Shown in pieces: positions 1 to 5,995 of a DNA stretch of 35,463 nt (positions are counted from its first letter, which is position 1; each line of letters opens with the position of its first letter). The notes beneath the pieces are model-generated. The model had not been told where the DNA came from. It saw only the letters and a program-made list of their open reading frames with translations, and did not search any database. The stretch covers positions 1 through 35,463 of the forward strand of contig JBNJDE010000006.1 of the NCBI GenBank assembly GCA_051744605.1. The letters run 5' to 3'. Made by a program: the position numbers and the translations under genes. The stretch comes from Halanaeroarchaeum sp051744605 (GTDB lineage: Archaea > Halobacteriota > Halobacteria > Halobacteriales > Halobacteriaceae).

Positions 1-64
1 CTGTCCGGTGAGCGATAACCTCGCCAACACGACGCCGATCGACTTCACCGTCGACACCGAGTGA
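1..64 (+). CDS. C-terminal tail of an unknown protein (partial)
   Basis: The frame that is open from base 2 reads about twenty codons (tail ending TPIDFTVDTE) and stops at TGA 62-64. The composition, rich in Thr and Asp, fits a haloarchaeal surface or secreted protein, but the piece is too short for any family call. The gene begins outside the window. This is only weakly supported because a short open stretch can occur by chance. Confidence 0.4.
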   Translation, partial: CPVSDNLANTTPIDFTVDTE

Positions 65-785
65 GTAGTGGACTCGGCTGACCACTACGGGTTCTCCGAA
101 CGGATAGCGATCCAGCGTCTTCGGTAGAGTTTGTTCGGCGTTTCGCTGGCCAGTCGTCGCGAACCCCACGCAGAAGATACCGCGTACTCGCTCGCAGGCG
201 CCACGGAACCCGGCCGGATACCATACCAGGACGCATCGGTCTAAACCGTATTGAGAGCCGTCGATACTCCCTCGAACGGTACTGGAGCGGGTAAATCGAA
301 CCGATTCGTGTATCGGGTTCGTCTTCGAGGGCTTCGATCAGGTCCTCGCCAGTGTCTTCGCCGCTGTGCTGGTCGCCGGTTGACGCCGTTCACTTGACGC
401 GTTAGTGATCGGTGTATCGTACGTCGGGTGGTCTTTGCGCTCATCCGTTCGACGCAGTCGTTCAGTGGTGTCTACTGAGAACAGCCGAGAATGCGTCAAA
501 CCGCCACCCAGTGGTTTCGACGTCCTTCGACAGCGCACGCCCACGAACAGTATCGGTCGTGGCCGGTCCGGTCGCGTCGGGCACTGATCACTTCGTGGTC
601 CCCCGTCCATCGGTCGAGTTGTCCACAGTCTCCCCCGAGACGGCGGGCCAAGAATAACCCGACGCAGTTCGGCAGGTGAACCGCCCGTATCCGCCGTCAT
701 TGCGGCACTGCGACGGCCAACCCAGTCACCATCCGGGACGTGTAGAACGTGGGATACCCAAACGCCTTTGCCACCGTGTAGGTGA
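65..785. other. About 720 bp without a recognisable gene; possible gene remnant
   Basis: No frame here gives a protein I recognise. On the minus strand one frame stays open from about 389 down to a stop at 45-47. Its first third reads as an acidic, haloarchaeal-looking peptide containing GEDTGEDLIEALEDEP, while the rest turns Arg-rich and looks like an out-of-frame shadow. This suggests a decayed gene rather than a live one. I saw no tRNA-like fold and no inverted-repeat ends that would mark a complete insertion sequence. Confidence 0.4.
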
Positions 786-1259
786 ATGGCGTCCATGGTG
801 AACCTCCCCTCGAAGACCGGTTCGGAGATGAGCGAGGAGGCAATCAAGAGCCTGCTCGAGCGGAAGGGTCACGGCGTCCTGAGTATGGGGACGGAAAATC
901 GGGGCTACGGCGTCCCGATATCGTATCACTACGATGCGGATCACCATCGGATCGTCGTCGGGATGGTGAAACTGCCGGGTAGCAAGCGGAGTACGTTTGC
1001 TTCGAAGACCGACGAGGCGACGATGACCGTCTACGAGTATCACGACGTCGATACGTGGGAAAGCGTCATCGCCACGGGAACGCTCCATCAGGTTCGTGAC
1101 GCCGACGTCCCCGAAGATCTCGCAGCGCTGTTCTTCTACCCCGAGGGGCCCGAGACCGATGGCCAGATGGTCGAACTGGACCAGTTCGAACGTGCGTGGT
1201 ACGAACTCCGGATCGAGGAGATCAGCGGCCGGTACGACGGAGAGAGATCACCGTCATAG
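786..1259 (+). CDS. Pyridoxamine 5'-phosphate oxidase-like flavoprotein
   Basis: The 157-aa product looks like a small split-barrel FMN-binding protein of the PNPOx-like superfamily. It has the family's typical opening (a helix, then GHGVLSMGTENRGYGVPISYHYD), a central strand pair ending at the KRSTFASKT stretch, and a later VIATGTLHQV strand. Haloarchaea carry many such paralogues, usually of unknown substrate, acting as cytosolic flavin-dependent oxidoreductases or flavin sensors. Start choice is uncertain: ATG 786 gives the longest form, but ATGs at 795 and 828 are in frame, and the conserved part begins near the last of these. It stands alone, after a region with no recognised gene. Confidence 0.75.
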   Translation: MASMVNLPSKTGSEMSEEAIKSLLERKGHGVLSMGTENRGYGVPISYHYDADHHRIVVGMVKLPGSKRSTFASKTDEATMTVYEYHDVDTWESVIATGTLHQVRDADVPEDLAALFFYPEGPETDGQMVELDQFERAWYELRIEEISGRYDGERSPS

Positions 1260-1338
1260 TCGGATCGAAAGCGGAAGGACCAGTCCCGACCGACGGTTTC
1301 TCGAATTCGCCACCGATGGCCGGCCTCGTCGGACCGCG

Positions 1339-1539
1339 TCAGTAGACGTACAGCACGAACACCATCAGGGCGACACCACCGACGATGCTCCCGACGACCG
1401 CGAACGCGAGCCCCAGCGTGACGTCGATTGTCAGGAGGTACAACAGGACGAGAAGGAACGCGAAGTGCAGGCTCCCGATCACCAGCCCCAGTTTCACCCA
1501 CTTCGTCTCGACCTCGATACCACCGATGGCACCGCTCAT
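1339..1539 (-). CDS. Small membrane protein, two predicted TM helices
   Basis: The 66-aa product has a short polar N-terminus (MSGAIGGIEVETKWVK) followed by two hydrophobic segments at about residues 17-40 and 43-65, the second ending at the C-terminus. There is no recognisable motif, and the family is unknown to me. It lies 80 nt downstream of msrB on the same strand and could be co-transcribed with it. The consistent membrane-helix pattern and the ATG start support it as a real gene. The overlapping plus-strand frames look Arg/Pro-rich and are likely shadows. Confidence 0.7.
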   Translation of the reverse strand: MSGAIGGIEVETKWVKLGLVIGSLHFAFLLVLLYLLTIDVTLGLAFAVVGSIVGGVALMVFVLYVY

Positions 1540-1619
1540 CGGTGAGCAACGCTCCCGAATCGAGTCGGGTCAGTGGGTTGGACAACGCTCTGTCCAGGGA
1601 TTCGAGGTGGCACGCTCGG

Positions 1620-2045
1620 TCACTCGAGTTCGGATCCGTCGGCGGGGTCGAACTCCAGTGCGACGGAGTTGATGCAGTATCGCTTGCCGGTCGGGTCGGG
1701 CCCGTCGTCGAAGACGTGGCCGAGGTGACCGCCGCAGGTTCCACAGTTGACCTCGATGCGCTGCATCCCGTGCCGGTCGTCGACGGCGGTCTCCACGGCG
1801 CCGGCCTCGACGACGTCGTAGAAACTCGGCCAGCCGGAGTTCGACCCGTATTTCGTGTCGCTCTCGAAGAGGACCGCTCCACAGCCAGCACAGCGGAAGA
1901 CCCCTGGTTCGTCGACGTCCAGCAACTCCCCGCTGAACTTCGGTTCGGTGCCGCGTTCGCGGAGGATGTGATACTCCTCCTCGGTCAGTATCGAGCGCCA
2001 TTCCTCCTCGGTTCGCTCGGCCGGGGCGGGCGGTGATTCGTCCAT
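1620..2045 (-). CDS. msrB: Peptide-methionine (R)-S-oxide reductase MsrB
   Basis: This 141-aa protein reduces methionine-R-sulfoxide in oxidised proteins. Visible MsrB signatures are a GTEPKFSGELLD start, a zinc-binding CAGCG pair, the GWPSF loop, a second CGTCGGHLGHVFDDGP pair and the RYCINS motif that carries the catalytic Cys. The frame stays open far upstream, but the ATG at 2045 is chosen because the conserved domain starts about 15 residues later and the upstream translation does not look like a haloarchaeal protein. It is divergent from the thermonuclease-like gene at 2217, with about 170 bp between them for both promoters. Confidence 0.95.
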   Translation of the reverse strand: MDESPPAPAERTEEEWRSILTEEEYHILRERGTEPKFSGELLDVDEPGVFRCAGCGAVLFESDTKYGSNSGWPSFYDVVEAGAVETAVDDRHGMQRIEVNCGTCGGHLGHVFDDGPDPTGKRYCINSVALEFDPADGSELE

Positions 2046-2216
2046 GCCGTATCGATACGGGCCGGTTGGAGAAGTGTCTGGTGGGGACGATTTCGGTCGG
2101 CGACTGTGTCCCCGATCGCGATGGTCCGACAGCCCACGTTCTCGCCCCCGACGACACGGGTTCCGTGAAAGGCGACCGAGAACACTTTTCCCGAACACGC
2201 TCCTGGCCGACAGTAC

Positions 2217-2954
2217 ATGCCCGACCGGTCCAGCGCAGTGGTGGCCCTCCTCGCAATTTTGGTACTCCTCTCCGGGTGCACCGTATCGTTCCAGACGACG
2301 GATTACAGTGCGGGCCCCGAGGGGTCCGGCCTCTCGACCGGTGGGCCGAGCGACGGTAGCGCGTGGAACGTTACCGTGACACACGTCGTCGACGGCGACA
2401 CCGTCGAGGCTCGCTTCCCGAACGGGGAGACCGACACCCTCCGGTTGCTCGGCGTCGATACCCCGGAGACCGCCCACGACCGGGTCAGTCCAGGCGAATA
2501 CGAGGAAATACCCGACACCGTCGAGGGACGCGACCACCTCTTCGAGTGGGGAGAGCGTGCGAGTGCCTTCGCGACCGAGGAACTCGAGGGGGAGACGGTC
2601 CGGATTGCCGTCGACGAGTCCGCGGACCGTCGCGGTGGCTACGGACGACTCCTTGTCTACGTCTACGCTGACGGTGAGAACTTCAACGAGCGATTGCTGC
2701 GCGAGGGCTACGCACGACTCTACGACACGCCATTCTCGCTCCGCGCCGAGTTCGAGGCGGCCGAGACCGAGGCCCAACGCGAGGAGCGAGGGCTCTGGGC
2801 GTTCGATAGCGCCGAATCGACCGCGCAGTCGGCGCCCGCCGATCTGACCGCGTCGTCACAGGTCGAGCGCGTCGGAGACCCCCAGTATCGCGCCACACTC
2901 GCCACATTCGTAGACGACACCGCTCGTCACCTCGGTGTCGGATACCGCGACTGA
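2217..2954 (+). CDS. Secreted thermonuclease-like lipoprotein (SNase domain)
   Basis: The 245-aa product has a lipoprotein signal peptide: basic N-terminus, hydrophobic core, and an LLSGC lipobox with Cys21. A Thr/Gly/Ser linker follows, then a staphylococcal nuclease domain at about residues 50-200. Visible catalytic or metal residues by family position are D61 (VVDGDTVE), R76, D81 and E84 (GVDTPET), plus the GGYGR arginine. It probably cleaves nucleic acid outside the cell in a Ca2+-dependent way, perhaps for nutrient scavenging. The last 35 or so residues have no family counterpart, and their coding DNA overlaps the opposing zinc-ribbon gene at 2856-2990, so the stop may have moved outward. 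Confidence 0.9.
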   Translation: MPDRSSAVVALLAILVLLSGCTVSFQTTDYSAGPEGSGLSTGGPSDGSAWNVTVTHVVDGDTVEARFPNGETDTLRLLGVDTPETAHDRVSPGEYEEIPDTVEGRDHLFEWGERASAFATEELEGETVRIAVDESADRRGGYGRLLVYVYADGENFNERLLREGYARLYDTPFSLRAEFEAAETEAQREERGLWAFDSAESTAQSAPADLTASSQVERVGDPQYRATLATFVDDTARHLGVGYRD

Positions 2955-2990
2955 TTCGAGGGGTTCCTCACAGTACGGACAGTGTCCCAT
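2856..2990 (-). CDS. Small zinc-ribbon protein (44 aa)
   Basis: A short open frame starting at ATG 2990 encodes MGHCPYCEEPLE... and ends VYECGECGAILGVSDALDL. Two CxxC pairs 22 residues apart make a one-domain zinc ribbon, a type abundant in haloarchaea and generally without assigned function. A longer upstream reading is possible, but a TATA-like TATTAA at about 3016-3022 sits 28 nt before ATG 2990, which fits a leaderless transcript from that codon. Its whole length lies opposite the 3' end of the thermonuclease-like gene. Confidence 0.75.
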   Translation of the reverse strand: MGHCPYCEEPLESVAVSDTEVTSGVVYECGECGAILGVSDALDL

Positions 2991-3196
2991 GTCGTCCAGT
3001 TCGACGTCCGAGTCGTTAATACCAGGGGCCGCTCGGAGTCGCCGATCGCGCGGCCCGCCAGTTCGGTTGGCCGAACTGTACCTTAAGGAATGAGTATGCG
3101 ACTCAGGACGCGCTCGCGCCAAGACTTGCATCACTAACGACCATTAAATATCATCATCGTTAATGGGCAAGTACCCGAGCAGGGAACCGAAATACA
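2991..3196. promoter_or_regulatory. Divergent promoter region for two small zinc-ribbon genes
   Basis: About 205 bp separates the two small zinc-ribbon genes. It holds a minus-strand TATA-like element (GGTATTAACG, about 3014-3023) spaced for leaderless transcription of the left gene. Further right are plus-strand AT-rich elements (CCATTAAATATC at 3141-3152 and CGTTAATGGG at 3159-3166) ahead of the right gene. No other gene is visible in this stretch. Confidence 0.5.
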
Positions 3197-3337
3197 ATGT
3201 ACTGCACGACGTGCCAGACGAGCCACTCGAGTGGCTTTCCGACCGGATCGAGCGGGTTCCAGTGGGACCCGAACAGCAAGAGCGGTATCCGTTACTGCGA
3301 CAACTGCCAGTCGGTCCTCGAGACGTACCACCGCTGA
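3197..3337 (+). CDS. Small zinc-ribbon protein (46 aa)
   Basis: ATG 3197 opens a 46-codon frame beginning MYCTTCQTSH and ending RYCDNCQSVLETYHR, stop TGA 3335-3337. It has two CxxC pairs separated by a Ser/Gly-rich middle with FQWDPNSKSG, the layout of a minimal zinc ribbon. The regular spacing of the cysteines and the AT-rich promoter elements 35-55 nt upstream argue that this is a real gene although it is very short. Its role is unknown; proteins of this kind are often guessed to bind nucleic acids or partner proteins. Confidence 0.7.
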   Translation: MYCTTCQTSHSSGFPTGSSGFQWDPNSKSGIRYCDNCQSVLETYHR

Positions 3338-3469
3338 CGCGGCGGTCCCTCCAGGTGTGGTCCACCCGCCGTCTTCGAGTGACTCAGTCCGTCCAGAGCG
3401 ACGGCGACGCGTTCGGGTGGGGCCGGGACAGTACGTCACTTTCTTTTCGTCGGGATTCCACGAACCGGT

Positions 3470-3946
3470 ATGGAACGAGCGTTATTCGTCGCCCGGCGAG
3501 ACTCCACGAAGACACGAGACCTCCTTCGAGAAGCGGGCGACGTCGTCGGCGGCGTGGATGGGACGCTGTTCGTCCTGCACGTAATGGCGGAGTCGGAGTA
3601 CGAAGAACGGGCCGAATCCCGACGGGAATCCGGAGCCCTGCAGAAAGACGGGGGCGAGTACAGCACCTATCCCATCACCCAGGCCGAGTCGGACGCCAGG
3701 GAGTTCGCCGAAACGATGGGCGGCGACGTCCTGACAGCAGGTACCGTCGAGTGGGAACCCCTCGGCACGGTCGGGCGCGAGGGGCGGTCGATCCTCGAGG
3801 TCGCCGAGGACCGAGACGTAGACCACCTCTTCGTAGTTGGCGAGCAACGCTCACCCAGCGGCAAGGCCATCTTTGGTGACCTCGCCCAGCGGCTCATCAT
3901 CGAGTTCGACGGGCCGGTCACGACGGTCGTGCCGGACGAGCGGTGA
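3470..3946 (+). CDS. Universal stress protein, UspA family
   Basis: The 158-aa product has a full single UspA domain: an N-terminal strand (ERALFVARR), the LFVLHVMAESEYEE strand-helix, the ILEVAEDRDVDHLFVVGEQ motif, and a terminal SPSGKAIFGDLAQRLI nucleotide-binding loop followed by GPVTTVVP. The Gly/Ser/Lys pattern of the ATP-binding UspA subgroup is kept. A pyrimidine-rich TATA-like element at about 3440-3447 sits 27 nt before ATG 3470. The stop codon TGA 3944-3946 lies inside the sequence read here as the terminal bases of the adjacent tnpB element, so the natural C-terminus may have been altered by insertion. Confidence 0.9.
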   Translation: MERALFVARRDSTKTRDLLREAGDVVGGVDGTLFVLHVMAESEYEERAESRRESGALQKDGGEYSTYPITQAESDAREFAETMGGDVLTAGTVEWEPLGTVGREGRSILEVAEDRDVDHLFVVGEQRSPSGKAIFGDLAQRLIIEFDGPVTTVVPDER

Positions 3947-4060
3947 CATCCTCCTCGCCGTAAACGGAGAGGGAGCAAAGCTCCCTCAAGCAGCCGGGCA
4001 AGGCCCGGCGACGGCGAGGCCTCCCGTGCCGCAGGTTGGGATATTCGCCGGTCTACGATA
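3943..4060 (-). ncRNA. Predicted right end and reRNA (omega RNA) 3' scaffold of the tnpB element
   Basis: Read on the minus strand after the tnpB stop, this stretch has a 7-bp hairpin with loop CTT (3993-4009), an 8-bp hairpin with loop TTT (3969-3987), a short CCGT-ACGG hairpin (3958-3967), and then a tail that ends GAGGAGGATGTCAC at 3943. From memory, that tail resembles the right terminus of haloarchaeal IS1341-type elements. TnpB families process a guide RNA from the transcript across the 3' end of tnpB, with the guide copied from DNA just outside the right end; here that would be the usp 3' end. The RNA is inferred, and only the folds are seen. Confidence 0.5.
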
Positions 4061-5303
4061 CAACCTGTTCTCTCGTTCGAAACGTCCCACTCTCGCGGTC
4101 GAACAAGTGTGTCGATGGCTGTGCCACACAGCCGTTACTCCTATCCTCACCATGAGGACTCGGAGTTATCTTCTGGCGCATATTCTCCGCTCCGTTACAA
4201 TCTGCGTTCCCGACCAGCTCACACGATGAGCAGACGTACAGGCCACGTTCGACACGGTTCGACTTCGTGTCGTCACCACACCGTGAACACGTTTTCGAGG
4301 TGTCCCACTCGTTCTCCTTCAGCACCTCGACACCACGAATCTCGCCTTTGTATTCGAGGTACTGGTAGATGCGGTCAAACGCCCACGAGTGCAACTTCTT
4401 GTTACCTGTTTTACCCCAGTCGGACTCGCGCACGTCTTCGGGCCAACTTACCGCGAGCGTGCCCACACCGCGTTCGACACACTCGGTGATGATCGTGTCC
4501 GTCAGCGTGTGGTAGAAGTGCGTCTCCCGTTCTGCGAGTTTTCGACGTGCCCACATCGACTTCTCGGACGGCCCGTTCTCACCCTCTGTATCGTACTCAG
4601 CACGTTGAAAGTAGTGCTTGTCTTCTTTGAGCGAGTTCCCGGGGTAGAGAACGTATTCATCTGGGAATGCGACCGTGGCGATGTTTGTGATGCCGAGGTC
4701 GATTCCTGCCACTTCGTCGCCTGCGGAGTCGTTCGTTTCGAGGCTGACTTTGCAGACGAAGTGCAGTTCCCACTCCTCACCGTTCCAGACCGCCCGAACG
4801 TTTTGTACCGAGTTGACTTCTGAGAGGTCAACGTCGGGGCGGGTCTGGTACTCACAGAGCAGGAAGTCCGAGCGGTGGTCTTTCAGGTTCTTCCCCTTCG
4901 AGAGTCGGACGCGGTTGTTCTCTGGGTCGTATTTGAACCCGTCTTCTTTGAACGTGACCGTACTCTTGGGTCGGGTGTCGCCGTGTTTGCGGTAGCCGGG
5001 CGGATTCGCCTCGTCGGACTTGTGTCGCAGGTCGAACCATGACTGGAAAGCGTCGGAAAGTTCTTCGATGACTTTCTGACTGGATTGTGCGTTCAAGTCT
5101 TTCCAGCACGACTGGTTCTTCATGTACGATTTCAGCACGCCGCCATCTGGGATTTCGCCGGTTGCATCCCAGATGCGGTCGGCTGTCCAGCGTGCGACGT
5201 TCCAGATTTTCGAGGCGGAGTCTCCAAGCGAGTCAAGGCCATCGCAGACCTGTTGGTGGTTCTGGATGGAACCAACGTAGGTGCGAGTGACCTCAATCGC
5301 CAT
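4053..5303 (-). CDS. tnpB: TnpB, RNA-guided endonuclease-family protein of IS200/IS605
   Basis: The 416-aa protein is full length for haloarchaeal TnpB. It has an N-terminal helix-turn-helix/wedge region (residues 1-150) and a RuvC-like domain: RuvC-I GIDLGI with D202, a C4 zinc finger (C339, C342, C358, C361) and RuvC-III NADCNGAEN with D368. The RuvC-II site reads TLAVSWPEDVRE near 283-293, with Ser286 where most TnpBs have the catalytic Glu; E289 lies nearby. Related haloarchaeal TnpBs, as I recall them, have Gly there. Start ATG 5303 has a TTAAGTA-like box about 27 nt upstream. TnpB cuts DNA under reRNA guidance to retain the element, but whether this one cuts is uncertain. Confidence 0.95.
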   Translation of the reverse strand: MAIEVTRTYVGSIQNHQQVCDGLDSLGDSASKIWNVARWTADRIWDATGEIPDGGVLKSYMKNQSCWKDLNAQSSQKVIEELSDAFQSWFDLRHKSDEANPPGYRKHGDTRPKSTVTFKEDGFKYDPENNRVRLSKGKNLKDHRSDFLLCEYQTRPDVDLSEVNSVQNVRAVWNGEEWELHFVCKVSLETNDSAGDEVAGIDLGITNIATVAFPDEYVLYPGNSLKEDKHYFQRAEYDTEGENGPSEKSMWARRKLAERETHFYHTLTDTIITECVERGVGTLAVSWPEDVRESDWGKTGNKKLHSWAFDRIYQYLEYKGEIRGVEVLKENEWDTSKTCSRCGDDTKSNRVERGLYVCSSCELVGNADCNGAENMRQKITPSPHGEDRSNGCVAQPSTHLFDRESGTFRTREQVVS

Positions 5304-5335
5304 ACATAGCCTATGTAGAAAAACTTACTTAATGG
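5303..5335 (-). promoter_or_regulatory. tnpB promoter with palindrome overlapping the start codon
   Basis: A near-perfect palindrome TACATAG-C-CTATGTA covers 5303-5317, touching the first base of the tnpB ATG. On the minus strand a TTAAGTAAG box lies at about 5325-5333, the spacing expected for a leaderless transcript. The palindrome sits between the TATA-like box and the start codon, where a repressor, possibly TnpB itself or a host factor, could block transcription. That role is inferred. Confidence 0.45.
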
Positions 5336-5411
5336 TTCGGATTAGCGTTGAATATCCAGGCTGCCATTGAGCGGTGGATTGTGTAGGCGAGTGACGCGAT
5401 TCACGCCCGTT

Positions 5412-5584
5412 CGCCAGACTGCGTCTGGCGGGCAACCAGAATCCTGCGGATTCTGGTGACGTCCTCAGAACGCGAAGCGTTCTGATGTGCGAACGAGACG
5501 CTTCGCGTCTCGTCAACGTTCGAAAGACGCACGGCGTCTTTCGAGCCCACAAGACCCTCGGTCTTGTGAACGCCGTGAACGGCG
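5412..5584 (+). repeat. Array of six perfect 3-nt-loop hairpins plus a terminal small hairpin
   Basis: Consecutive perfect stems lie at 5412-5430 (8 bp, loop TGC), 5435-5457 (10 bp, TGC), 5465-5485 (9 bp, GAA), 5493-5513 (9 bp, TTC), 5520-5544 (11 bp, ACG) and 5548-5568 (9 bp, CTC). A short CGCCG-TGAA-CGGCG hairpin follows at 5571-5584. Stem sequences all differ while the geometry is constant. The stretch ends with GGGATTCTCTCGCTGC and abuts the promoter of the next gene. It is not a CRISPR because no unit repeats. It resembles the right-end structure of the neighbouring tnpB element, in the opposite orientation and with more hairpins. Confidence 0.85.
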
Positions 5585-5644
5585 GGATTCTCTCGCTGCT
5601 TAAAGATAGAAACGGCTTTGCGGAATGCGACCGTCTGTCACGAT

Positions 5645-5956
5645 ATGACAGTCATCGGCTTTCTGTCGGTGTCGCCCGTCCAGGAGGGGAGTCTCGCACC
5701 AGCGGTCGCCGACGCCGTGGCCGCCCTCGACGAGTACGACGTCTCCTACGAGACGAATCCGATGGGGACGGTCATCGAAGCGACGGACGTCGACGAACTG
5801 CTGGCCGCCGTGGGGGCCGCCCATTCGGCGGTCGACGGCGACCGGGTGAGCACCTTCCTCAAGATAGACGACAAACGGACCAGCGAGACGAGTGCGACCG
5901 ACAAGGTCGACGCCGTCGAGCGTGAACTGGGCCGACCGCCGCGTCGCGAGCGCTGA
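5645..5956 (+). CDS. MTH1187-family (UPF0045, thiamine-binding-like) protein
   Basis: The 103-aa product opens MTVIGFLSVSPVQEGSLAP and has the ferredoxin-like fold pattern of the MTH1187/YkoF-related family: a strand, the ALDEYDVSYETNPMGTVIEA core and a VSTFLKIDDKR strand. Members bind thiamine or related small ligands in the cytosol. ATG 5645 is chosen because the conserved domain starts at that Met. A TATA-like TTAAAG at about 5600 is about 40 nt upstream. A paralogue sits at 25150-25467 beside a thiamine-binding lipoprotein, which supports a link to thiamine. Mch follows after 39 nt. Confidence 0.85.
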   Translation: MTVIGFLSVSPVQEGSLAPAVADAVAALDEYDVSYETNPMGTVIEATDVDELLAAVGAAHSAVDGDRVSTFLKIDDKRTSETSATDKVDAVERELGRPPRRER

Positions 5957-5995
5957 GGACGAAACCCTTTCACCGAGGCCGGCGAATCCGGCCGT

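Larger units (their letters stand above)
3943..5340 (-). mobile_element. Solitary tnpB element, IS200/IS605 family (IS1341-type)
   Basis: One tnpB gene is flanked by a structured right end at 3943-4050 and a short AT-rich promoter stretch on its 5' side. No Y1 transposase gene (tnpA) is present nearby, so the element could only move with help in trans. The left boundary is approximate because IS200/IS605 elements make no target duplication and have no terminal inverted repeats. If the hairpin array at 5412-5584 belongs to it, the element would reach about 5600. Confidence 0.75.

Noticed and set aside
338..847. 169-codon minus-strand frame
   Set aside because: Arg/Pro/Thr-rich translation, overlaps the start of the PNPOx-like gene and shows no domain.
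1620..2777. Long N-terminal extension of MsrB
   Set aside because: It lies opposite the thermonuclease-like gene and has no MsrB family sequence; ATG 2045 fits the known length.
5412..5584. CRISPR array
   Set aside because: The units are palindromes with different sequences; there is no repeated unit and no spacer of constant length.
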